NCBI GenBank assembly: GCA_964579205.1 | Contig: CAZOFH010000002.1 | Location: 1 to 64,000, forward strand | Direction of reading: 5' to 3' | DNA from: UBA7867 sp964579205 | GTDB lineage: Bacteria > Bacillota > Clostridia > Christensenellales > UBA1242 | Length of the DNA stretch: 64,000 nt | Part shown: piece by piece, positions 7,326 to 14,485 of the stretch | How positions within the stretch are numbered: position 1 is the stretch's first letter | Layout: every line of letters begins with the position of its first letter | Translations under genes and position numbers: made by a program | Notes under the pieces: model-generated | What the model was told of the DNA's origin: nothing | The model's input: the letters and a program-made list of their open reading frames with translations, nothing else | The model's database searches: none

Positions 7326-7445
7326 GGGCTCGGTGTTATTTGAGCGCTCCTTGTAGGTAGCGCGTCACTGTGCCGCTCATTATTTTTTTGTATCAAAAAA
7401 TCAGTCTCATAAAGGAAACGCAAAAAATCAGACGCCAAAAGGACA

Positions 7446-7490
7446 AACAAAAAGCGCCCCAACAAAGTGTTGCACTTTTGGAGGGCGCTT
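7446..7490 (-). terminator. Terminator of the MFS gene
   Basis: On the minus strand AAGCGCCC pairs with GGGCGCTT (7452-7459 with 7483-7490) around an inner CAAAGTG/CACTTTTG stem, followed by a T-rich run. It marks intact chromosomal sequence and so limits the right end of the phage-like element. Confidence 0.8.
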
Positions 7491-7532
7491 AAATACTATA
7501 TAAATCCCAAAAAGCAGAGTCGTGCCTCAAAA

Positions 7533-9113
7533 TTATTGATTATCTCGGTCAGTTTCCGACATTTGCTCTTGTGCCTCTTCTTGCGGGGTTGCGGCAGGTT
7601 GCGCCGCTGCTGACTCGGTGTGTGGGGCTTGGGTTGCTTCTATTGTTGTGTTCTCCGCGTTCGCTGCTTGCATTGGCTGATGCTCAGTCTCGGTGGTAGA
7701 AGAGGTTTCTGAGAGCGTTTGTGCAGGAGTGTCGGCGGCTTGCGAAATGGTAGTAGGGGTAGGGCGTTTGCTAATTTTGCCGATAATAATAGAAATAACG
7801 ACCCCTACGACAGCCAGAGCGGCGACCAGCAGCCCGACTAACCAAAACGCACTTTGCGACGATGCAAAAGTCACTGCAGTGGCTGAATACACGCTCGAGA
7901 AAACCGACGCGCCGATGCTCCCCGCAATCTGAAAGCCCGTACTAAACAGGGTGACGCCGTGCGGAGCGTTTTGCGGCTCGAGGTGCGAAAGTGCGTGACT
8001 CTGAGCAGGACCAATGATGAGTGCCGAACCGATGACAAAAGGAACATACAATACAGCCAGCAGCACGATTGACGGTGAACTGATAAAGAACGCGAGCAGT
8101 GCGGCAAAGACAGCCATCATAGCCATCCCGACAGGGAGCAGAAAGCGTGTGCCGTGTTTGTCATAAATCTTACCTGCGAACGGTGCGACGATACAACTGA
8201 GGAAAATCGCAGGGAACAAGACGAGCGAACTGGTCATAGCGCTCACGCCGCGTTCCGCCAGTACGTAAGGCACTACGATATTGAACGCGAAAATCATAAT
8301 GAGCGTAATGATATTCGCCAACAAACTAAGGTTAAAGATTTTTGAACGGAACGGTGCGAGGTTGATGAGCGGCTCGGGGATGCGTTTTTGCCTCAAGACA
8401 AACAAAACGAGCATTGCGATGCCTACAGCAAAAGTGATGAGTGCTATCCACCAGCAGCCGAACACGGTAGAAATCGCGTACAAGATGCCGATGAGTGCTA
8501 GGCTAATCAATACTACAGACAATGCATCTAGTTTTGGCTTGCCGAGACGAGAGACATTGCCCAAGAAAATGGCAGCCAGCACAAACAAAATCACGCACAA
8601 TCCGCCGAACACCCAAAACAGCACGTGCCAATCAGCGAAACTAAGTAGTGCGCCTGCGACTATTAGGCTGAGCGACGGGCCCAAAGTAGTCATAGCGCCC
8701 ATAATACCCATATACGAGCCTAATTTTTCCTTTGGCGCAATATCCAGCACGATATTCATCGCGATAGGGATGAGCAGCCCTGAGCCGAGCGCCTGAATAA
8801 TCCTACCTATCAGCAGTACCACAAAATTGGTAGACAGTCCAGCGACAATACTCCCTACGATAAAGCAGGCAGTCGTACCCAAAAACAGCACCTTGGTAGG
8901 TATTCTGCGGTACAAAAACGCCGACAGCGGCACCATAATCGCCGCCCCCAGCATATAGCCCGTCGCCAGCCATTGCACGACGGAAAGGTCTATCCCGAAT
9001 TCGCCGCCGATAGTGTTGAATGCGATATTGAGGAAAGTCTCATTAAAAGTCGCCAAAAACACTGCAAAAGCGGTGATCATCAGAATAACTCTCGAATTTA
9101 CTTTGCTATTCAT
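7533..9113 (-). CDS. DHA2-family MFS multidrug exporter (EmrB/QacA type)
   Basis: A 526-residue integral membrane protein with about 14 hydrophobic helices over residues 8-450, as in the 14-TM DHA2 drug:proton antiporters. The start region has the family pattern FNETFLNIAFNTIGGEFGIDLSVVQW (described by residues 23-48), followed by the loop 2-3 segment with RRIPTK, and motif C-like GAMTTLGPSLSLIVAGALL. Residues 455-526 form an unusual hydrophilic Thr/Ala/Glu/Gln-rich tail, probably cytoplasmic. ATG 9113 has AAGGAG at good spacing. Substrates cannot be inferred. It is preceded by a strong promoter and a hairpin-plus-U-run leader, suggesting control by attenuation, as seen for several drug-export genes. 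Confidence 0.85.
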   Translation of the reverse strand: MNSKVNSRVILMITAFAVFLATFNETFLNIAFNTIGGEFGIDLSVVQWLATGYMLGAAIMVPLSAFLYRRIPTKVLFLGTTACFIVGSIVAGLSTNFVVLLIGRIIQALGSGLLIPIAMNIVLDIAPKEKLGSYMGIMGAMTTLGPSLSLIVAGALLSFADWHVLFWVFGGLCVILFVLAAIFLGNVSRLGKPKLDALSVVLISLALIGILYAISTVFGCWWIALITFAVGIAMLVLFVLRQKRIPEPLINLAPFRSKIFNLSLLANIITLIMIFAFNIVVPYVLAERGVSAMTSSLVLFPAIFLSCIVAPFAGKIYDKHGTRFLLPVGMAMMAVFAALLAFFISSPSIVLLAVLYVPFVIGSALIIGPAQSHALSHLEPQNAPHGVTLFSTGFQIAGSIGASVFSSVYSATAVTFASSQSAFWLVGLLVAALAVVGVVISIIIGKISKRPTPTTISQAADTPAQTLSETSSTTETEHQPMQAANAENTTIEATQAPHTESAAAQPAATPQEEAQEQMSETDRDNQ

Positions 9114-9202
9114 TATTTTCTCCTTGTATTACTCAAAAATTGAGGCAAAAAAACAAAAAATAGGAGCAATCTGCTCCTACCGTTGAGCCAGCGTGCAAGC
9201 AT
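9113..9202 (-). CDS. Possible 29-aa leader peptide of the MFS gene
   Basis: An ATG at 9202, inside the MFS leader, opens a 29-codon frame (MLARWLNGRS..., Leu/Phe-rich) that runs across the leader terminator and ends in a TAATG overlap with the MFS start. The ribosome site is poor (GGCGG). Translation through the hairpin would disrupt it, so this is a candidate for ribosome-mediated attenuation. Only the geometry supports it. Confidence 0.25.
   Translation of the reverse strand: MLARWLNGRSRLLLFFVFLPQFLSNTRRK
9146..9179 (-). terminator. Attenuator-like terminator in the MFS leader
   Basis: On the minus strand TAGGAGCA/TGCTCCTA (8 bp, 3-nt loop, 9161-9179) is followed by a T-rich run, located between the promoter (9239-9267) and the MFS start codon. 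There is no T-run on the plus strand, so it acts on transcripts entering the MFS gene. Confidence 0.7.
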
Positions 9203-9238
9203 ATGCCGCCGACCGTGTGTCGTTTTAAAGCCAAAATA

Positions 9239-9267
9239 ATTATATGCCCAAAAAATTGATTTGTCAA
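9239..9267 (-). promoter_or_regulatory. Promoter of the MFS transcript
   Basis: Perfect consensus on the minus strand: TTGACA (9267-9262), 17-bp spacer, TATAAT (9244-9239), giving a leader of about 120 nt. Confidence 0.85.
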
Positions 9268-9316
9268 GAATTAAACGCAAAATTTCCAAAATTTTAAAAA
9301 ATAGTAGCATAAGTGT

Positions 9317-9346
9317 TTGCCTTTTTGGAGAAATTTGTATTATAAT
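9317..9346 (+). promoter_or_regulatory. Promoter of the YwaF-ABC operon
   Basis: TTGCCT (9317-9322), 18-bp spacer, TATAAT (9341-9346), 55 bp before the start codon and divergent from the MFS promoter. Confidence 0.65.
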
Positions 9347-9400
9347 GATAAAAAGTAAGTTTTACTCGGACTAAAAGCAGGCAGCAAAAGAGGGGAGCAT

Positions 9401-12097
9401 ATGGCAAGTTTTATCTATTATATTATTGCGTTGGTGATAAGTGGGGCAATTTTTGCCCTCAATCTCTATTTGGGCAAAAAATCGACCAAAGGGTATACCG
9501 TTTGGCTCAAAATTCTCTCTATACTATTCGGCGTAGTATTCACTTGCCGCTATATGCTGGGCGAAGATGCGATCAGCGGAATGCACGCTCTGGGTGACAC
9601 CCCGCTCAGTGCGACCGCCAATGCGTTTGCGCTGTTTTTGGTGTGGTTTACATACGCGGGCAATTTGCTGCTGACGCTCTTTGGGTTCTTTAGGATCCCG
9701 CGCCTTGTCCAATTCGTAAAATACATCTCCACCCCGATGAGTATACTCAATTTTGTATTTATGTGGTTTGCGTTCTCCGCTATCATTGGACCGGGAGCGA
9801 TAGACGAAATCACTGTGCGTGGAGTATTCTTTGCTGCAGAAGTCGGGCTAGCGCTCGGGTATTCGCTGTCAATATTCTACCAAAACTCGCGCTGGTTTGA
9901 AAAACGAGAAAAATTGGACGAACCGCAAAATCAAGTAGTAAAATACAAGCATATTACCTCAGATGACGACCTGAAAATCATCACTGCAAAAGACCGATGG
10001 GTGGCATTTTGCCACTGGTTTTATCGAGTAGGGCTGGGGATAGCGAGATTTTTCCGCAAATACTGGTTCGATATATTCGCTGTACTCATAGTATTTTTAG
10101 CCGTGATGCCTGCCTACACTATGGAGGGGTTATTCGGTGACATACATATGGTCAGCAAAGCCAAGGGGCTAGAATTCGCGCATAGGGTGATATTGTATAT
10201 CGGTATTATCTTGCCAGTCATCTTGCACTTTACCTTGCGCAAAAAAGAATATAGCGAAAAGAAATTTTATCTATTATATATATGTCTAGGTACCCTGCTA
10301 TCATTCTCGCTCAATCACAAATTCGTCGACTTTCTCGACCCGACCTTGTGGCCGCTGCACTTGTGTAACACCGCAATGTACATTATGCCGATTGTGTTGA
10401 TATTCAATATGAAGAGATTTTTCTACTTTACATATTTTATCAATGTACTAGGCGCGTTCTTGGCAATGGTGATGCCGAATTACAGCCCGAGCACGATAAA
10501 TATATTCGACACAGGGCTATGCGTATTCTATATCAATCACTACATCGCATTCTTTATGCCGCTGCTGTTTGTGTCGCTAGGAATGTTTGAGCGACCGAAA
10601 TTCAAACAGTTTGTCTACTCTATGTTGGGCTTTTTGGCATACTTTGTGTTGGTGCTGATACTCAACGCGATGTTTACAGGAATGTACGTGGCGGGTATGG
10701 TCAGCCGCTCGACCGACTTCTTCTTTATCAATAGCGACTTTATCGCGGACAAACTGGGCACTTGGGCAGAAAACCTGCGAGATATCACCGCAGTGATTAC
10801 GATAGGCGGCATCGAAATGGTATTTTACCCTGTGTATCAGGTGCTATTCTTTATCGTCTATGTGCTGTTGGGGCTGGCGGTGTGGTTTGTATACGAGCAA
10901 GGCTACGCTATCGCAAACTCGTTTGAGGATATGAAGCAGCGCAAAAAAGCAATCAAAATGGATAAATTAGCATTACTAAGTAAATTGGATGGGAGGAGTC
11001 TAACAGAACCTATGGAGCCAGAAAATGCAAACAAGTTGATATTGAGAAATTTTAGCAAAAAATACGCTAGCAGTTCGGTATACGCAGTAGAAGATGCCAA
11101 TTTGGTGGTTGAGGGCGGCACGATTTTTGGATTTTTGGGTCCGAACGGCGCAGGAAAATCGACTATTATAAAATCAATCGTCGGTATCCAGCCTATCACC
11201 AGTGGTCAAATCGAAGTCTGCGGCTTTGACGTGGACAGGCAGAGCGTGGAGTCAAAACGCCAAATCGGTTTTGTGCCGGACCACTACGCCTTGTACGAAA
11301 AATTGACGGGTAGGGAGTATATCAATTACATCGCAGACCTGTACGAAGTGCCACTAGCAGAGCGTACCGCGCGTATTGACAACTATGTAGAGCGTTTTGA
11401 ATTGACGGGCGCTTTTGACAACCAAATCAAGACCTATTCGCACGGTATGAAGCAAAAAATCGCCATTATGGCGGCGCTGGTGCACAATCCGCGTGTTTGG
11501 ATACTAGACGAGCCACTCACAGGTCTAGACCCTAATAGTATCTATCAGGTAAAAGAGTGTATGAAAGAGCACGCTCGCGCAGGTAATATAGTATTCTTCT
11601 CGAGCCATATCATCGACGTGGTAGAGCGCATTTGTGACAAAATCGCCATTATCAAAAAAGGTAAAGTGTTGCTCACAAAATCCCTCGCCGAAATCGAGGC
11701 TAGCGGCACCACACTCGAGGACTTTTATATGACTACCATCAATGGCGAGGGCTATGCCAAAAAAATAAATAGCCTAGGCGAAGAAATCAAAGGTCCGATG
11801 TTATTTGACTCGGTAGAAAATGCGCCTGCAGTCACTGATACAATGGACGGCACAGTAGTCACTTTGCCCGCCCCAAAGAAGCGCGGCAGACCCAAAAAGG
11901 TGGTGACCCAAGACGGGGGAAATACGGAGAAAAAATCCGCAAAAAATGCAAAAAAAATAGATGAAAAAAATTCAGAAAAAAATACCCAAAAAATAGCCAA
12001 AAAATCGGCTAAATCATCTACAAAAACCAAAAAATCAACCGAAACAAAGCCAAAATTAGCCAAAAAATCAACCAAAAATAACAAAAGCGAGGTCTAG
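9401..12097 (+). CDS. Fusion of a YwaF-like membrane domain to an ABC transporter ATPase
   Basis: An 898-residue protein of unusual architecture. Residues 1-500 are membrane-embedded, with about 12 hydrophobic segments. The second half of this region carries the WPLHLCN signature (about 317-323) of the YwaF/TMEM164-like family. From about 541 follows a complete ABC ATPase: Walker A GPNGAGKS (580-587), a signature-like YSHGMKQK (about 678-685), Walker B WILDEPLTGLDP (about 700-711) and an H-loop SSHIIDVVERICD. Residues 810-898 are a Lys/Ser/Thr/Asn-rich tail with an AT-hook-like KKRGRPKK. ATG 9401 follows GAGGGG. The permease gene begins 3 nt downstream, so the fusion probably powers that exporter; what the YwaF-like domain adds is unknown. 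Confidence 0.85.
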   Translation: MASFIYYIIALVISGAIFALNLYLGKKSTKGYTVWLKILSILFGVVFTCRYMLGEDAISGMHALGDTPLSATANAFALFLVWFTYAGNLLLTLFGFFRIPRLVQFVKYISTPMSILNFVFMWFAFSAIIGPGAIDEITVRGVFFAAEVGLALGYSLSIFYQNSRWFEKREKLDEPQNQVVKYKHITSDDDLKIITAKDRWVAFCHWFYRVGLGIARFFRKYWFDIFAVLIVFLAVMPAYTMEGLFGDIHMVSKAKGLEFAHRVILYIGIILPVILHFTLRKKEYSEKKFYLLYICLGTLLSFSLNHKFVDFLDPTLWPLHLCNTAMYIMPIVLIFNMKRFFYFTYFINVLGAFLAMVMPNYSPSTINIFDTGLCVFYINHYIAFFMPLLFVSLGMFERPKFKQFVYSMLGFLAYFVLVLILNAMFTGMYVAGMVSRSTDFFFINSDFIADKLGTWAENLRDITAVITIGGIEMVFYPVYQVLFFIVYVLLGLAVWFVYEQGYAIANSFEDMKQRKKAIKMDKLALLSKLDGRSLTEPMEPENANKLILRNFSKKYASSSVYAVEDANLVVEGGTIFGFLGPNGAGKSTIIKSIVGIQPITSGQIEVCGFDVDRQSVESKRQIGFVPDHYALYEKLTGREYINYIADLYEVPLAERTARIDNYVERFELTGAFDNQIKTYSHGMKQKIAIMAALVHNPRVWILDEPLTGLDPNSIYQVKECMKEHARAGNIVFFSSHIIDVVERICDKIAIIKKGKVLLTKSLAEIEASGTTLEDFYMTTINGEGYAKKINSLGEEIKGPMLFDSVENAPAVTDTMDGTVVTLPAPKKRGRPKKVVTQDGGNTEKKSAKNAKKIDEKNSEKNTQKIAKKSAKSSTKTKKSTETKPKLAKKSTKNNKSEV

Positions 12098-12100
12098 CGT

Positions 12101-13798
12101 ATGGTAGGACAAAAAACAAAATCTCAGCCTGCGCGCTTGGCACGGTGGTACGGGCTCATTCGTCCGCTAGTCTTGATGCAATTAAAGGACAAAATCGACC
12201 TTTCATTCCTCAAGAATAAAAAGGCGACATTGTTCAAAATCATCTGGTCACTGCTGGGCTTTGCTGTGGCGACTGCTGCGATATATCTAGTGTTTGCGCT
12301 TATCGTCAAATTCGGCTTATTCTCCTTTGTGACGACGTTCAACTTTAGGGCGTTTTTGGTGATAATGACCGTGGTAATCCTGCTCAGCACGCTGTCCTGT
12401 CTCATCAATGTCACATCCACGTTGTTTTTTGCAAAGGACAACCCAGTGCTGCTCACTATGCCTGTCAAATCCAGCACGATTTTTAGTTCAAAAATGATAG
12501 TTTGCTACATTTATGAATTAATCAAAAACTTTACTTTTATTTGGCCATTTATGATAGCGTACGGGCTAGTGATGGGGCTGCCATTCACTTACTTTTTGTG
12601 GTCAATCGTGGCAATACTCATACTCACCACGCTGATTATTGCACTGTGTGGTTTGCTCTCAATTCCTGCTATGGGGCTGACGATTTTTGCAAAAAAATTC
12701 CGCACGTTGCAGATTGTAGTAGTCACTGTGGTAGTAGGGCTGCTCATTTGGGGCGTGGTGGCTGCTATCAATGCAATCCCTACCGATATCGACCTAGTGC
12801 GTGACTGGGGTAGGATATTCTGGGATTTGCAGGACTTTTTGACAGGTTTTGCATCAATATTCGTGGGCTTTGATTATTTGCTGCAGTTTATGACTGGGAT
12901 GCAGTACAATAGTTACGCATTCAACCTAGGCACGATGAGCAACCTCATCACTTTCGGCGTAATCGTCGGCAGCATCGCACTGTGCTTTTTGCTCACTTAT
13001 CTACTCTCAAAGCCGCTCTTTTTACGAATGGCGAGCAACCCATTTGAGTACAAAAAGCGCGTCGTCAAGCGTCGCGTGCGCAGCCACAAAAATCCGCCTT
13101 TTGTCTCTGCCGTGGTGCAGCAGTCAAAGCGTACCTTGCGTACCCCGGGCATCATCTATAGCATCCTCGCCACTGCGATAATCGCACCTATAGCGATATT
13201 GCTGCAGAATAGGATTTTCGGAGCAATGGACACCCGCCTGAGCGGGCAGTATATGGCGCTCGCATTCAATGTGCTCATCGTATTGCTAATGGTAATGTCT
13301 ACCAACAATTCTCTAGCCAGCGTGTTCTCACGCGAGGGAAATTCAGCATATCTAAACAAAATCCACCCCGTGCCATACCGTATACCACTGACAGGCAAAT
13401 TGATGCTCAATATGTTCATCTGCATCGCGTCTATCATCGTTTCGGTCGGCGTAATGAATATATTCATCCCGATGGGGGTAGGTAATGCGATTATGTTGAC
13501 TCTAGGGATGGTGTTTGTATACTTGGGGCACCTGTTGTGGAGTGCTGAGTTAGACATTATGAACCCGCAGAATAGGCAGTACCAGACCACGGGAAAATCG
13601 CACAAAAACCCAAACGAAGCCAAGAGTACTATCATATGCTTTGTCTTTGCAGGGCTGTTTGCCTTTATATTGTACTTTTTGATTGGCGAAAGTTTCGTCA
13701 AAGTTTTCCCAAAAGTGATGTGTATAGGTCTAGCGGTGTTTGTGGTGAGATTGTACCTGTATCTCACTAGAATAAAATTGTATTACAAGGAAAAGTAA
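12101..13798 (+). CDS. ABC transporter permease, large ABC-2-like
   Basis: A 565-residue polytopic protein with roughly 12 hydrophobic helices, grouped in two halves around a basic cytoplasmic loop (KKRVVKRRVRSHKNPP, about residues 318-333). It matches the general pattern of large Firmicute ABC-2-type permeases encoded beside a single ATPase gene. It starts 3 nt after the YwaF-ABC fusion and is followed after 3 nt by the anchored protein, so the three form one tight operon. Direction and substrate of transport are not visible; exporters of this kind often act on lipids or peptides. Confidence 0.75.
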   Translation: MVGQKTKSQPARLARWYGLIRPLVLMQLKDKIDLSFLKNKKATLFKIIWSLLGFAVATAAIYLVFALIVKFGLFSFVTTFNFRAFLVIMTVVILLSTLSCLINVTSTLFFAKDNPVLLTMPVKSSTIFSSKMIVCYIYELIKNFTFIWPFMIAYGLVMGLPFTYFLWSIVAILILTTLIIALCGLLSIPAMGLTIFAKKFRTLQIVVVTVVVGLLIWGVVAAINAIPTDIDLVRDWGRIFWDLQDFLTGFASIFVGFDYLLQFMTGMQYNSYAFNLGTMSNLITFGVIVGSIALCFLLTYLLSKPLFLRMASNPFEYKKRVVKRRVRSHKNPPFVSAVVQQSKRTLRTPGIIYSILATAIIAPIAILLQNRIFGAMDTRLSGQYMALAFNVLIVLLMVMSTNNSLASVFSREGNSAYLNKIHPVPYRIPLTGKLMLNMFICIASIIVSVGVMNIFIPMGVGNAIMLTLGMVFVYLGHLLWSAELDIMNPQNRQYQTTGKSHKNPNEAKSTIICFVFAGLFAFILYFLIGESFVKVFPKVMCIGLAVFVVRLYLYLTRIKLYYKEK

Positions 13799-13801
13799 TC
13801 T

Positions 13802-14299
13802 ATGAAAAAATCTACTGTTGTACTCATATTGATAGTCTATCTCGCATCTATCGTGGTGGTGGGATTTTTCGGTATGAAGGTAAAAGTGTATGACGAGATA
13901 AGTTATGTAAAATCTATCGAGGTCACAGTGCAGGCGGAGAGTGCCGAGATGTACGAGTTTGAGGACACGGGCATCAGCACCATTACCCAAAACCACACCT
14001 ACCGACTCAAACTCTTCTTTACCGACCATCACCTAGTAGACGGTGAGGGGGTAGACTATTTGCCTATTATATTTATGCCGCAGGTCACTTATGAATCGGG
14101 TGATATCGCTAGCGAGGCAGAAAAAATCAAGTACAGCATCATCAGTTCGGTAGATTATGAGGCACAGGGTAAGGTCAGCCTATCTGAGCGCGGCGAACTA
14201 AAATGCTTTGACAATATGATAGTGTTTACCGTGGTCGTTAGCCCAGAAAAGTCAAACCTCGTCGGCTCAAAAGCAGAGATTGAGGTGTGGGTATTCTAG
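13802..14299 (+). CDS. Small membrane-anchored protein of the ABC operon
   Basis: A 165-residue protein with one N-terminal hydrophobic helix (residues 5-24) that has no lipobox and is probably an uncleaved anchor, followed by a beta-rich extracytoplasmic domain. I do not recognise the domain. Third gene of the operon, 3 nt after the permease, so it is likely an accessory component of the transporter. A terminator follows at 14391. Confidence 0.7.
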   Translation: MKKSTVVLILIVYLASIVVVGFFGMKVKVYDEISYVKSIEVTVQAESAEMYEFEDTGISTITQNHTYRLKLFFTDHHLVDGEGVDYLPIIFMPQVTYESGDIASEAEKIKYSIISSVDYEAQGKVSLSERGELKCFDNMIVFTVVVSPEKSNLVGSKAEIEVWVF

Positions 14300-14390
14300 T
14301 GCGATTTTGCTGCTAAAAACCTCTCAAAATTGGTAATACAAAAAAAAATACCAAAAAAATATAAAAAAAATAAGAAAAAAATAAGAAAAA

Positions 14391-14413
14391 AATAGCAGAA
14401 AATGCTATTTTTT
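14391..14413 (+). terminator. Terminator of the YwaF-ABC operon
   Basis: AATAGCA, loop GAAAA, TGCTATT, then TTTTT. Preceded by an A-rich run, so it may act in both directions. Confidence 0.7.
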
Positions 14414-14485
14414 GTTTTACGAAAACAGTTTTGTATGGTATAATTTGAATGCTTTATGAGCAAATTAGTAAAAGAGGAGAAGAAT

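Larger units (their letters stand above)
2754..7406 (-). mobile_element. Degraded inovirus (filamentous phage)-like element
   Basis: All genes read on the minus strand and combine an HUH rolling-circle Rep, a hairpin-rich intergenic region and a Zot/pI-like ATPase, the diagnostic pair for inovirus-like elements. No integrase, no hydrophobic coat-size peptides and no ssDNA-binding protein were found. The ends are uncertain. On the left is the tRNA repeat or the Rep terminator. On the right is the sequence before the MFS terminator. The 12-mer AAAAAATCAGTC occurs at 2861-2872 and 7395-7406 and could be a boundary duplication, but it is AT-rich. Read as a circle through these ends the order is Rep, (junction), InlB-repeat protein, orf126, Zot, orf138, which matches the usual Rep-coat-pIII-pVI-pI order except that the coat block is missing at the junction. 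Confidence 0.65.

Noticed and set aside
2861..7406. 12-mer AAAAAATCAGTC as definite attachment site
   Set aside because: AT-rich and partly inside a terminator; a third similar word lies near 7422. Kept only as a possible boundary.
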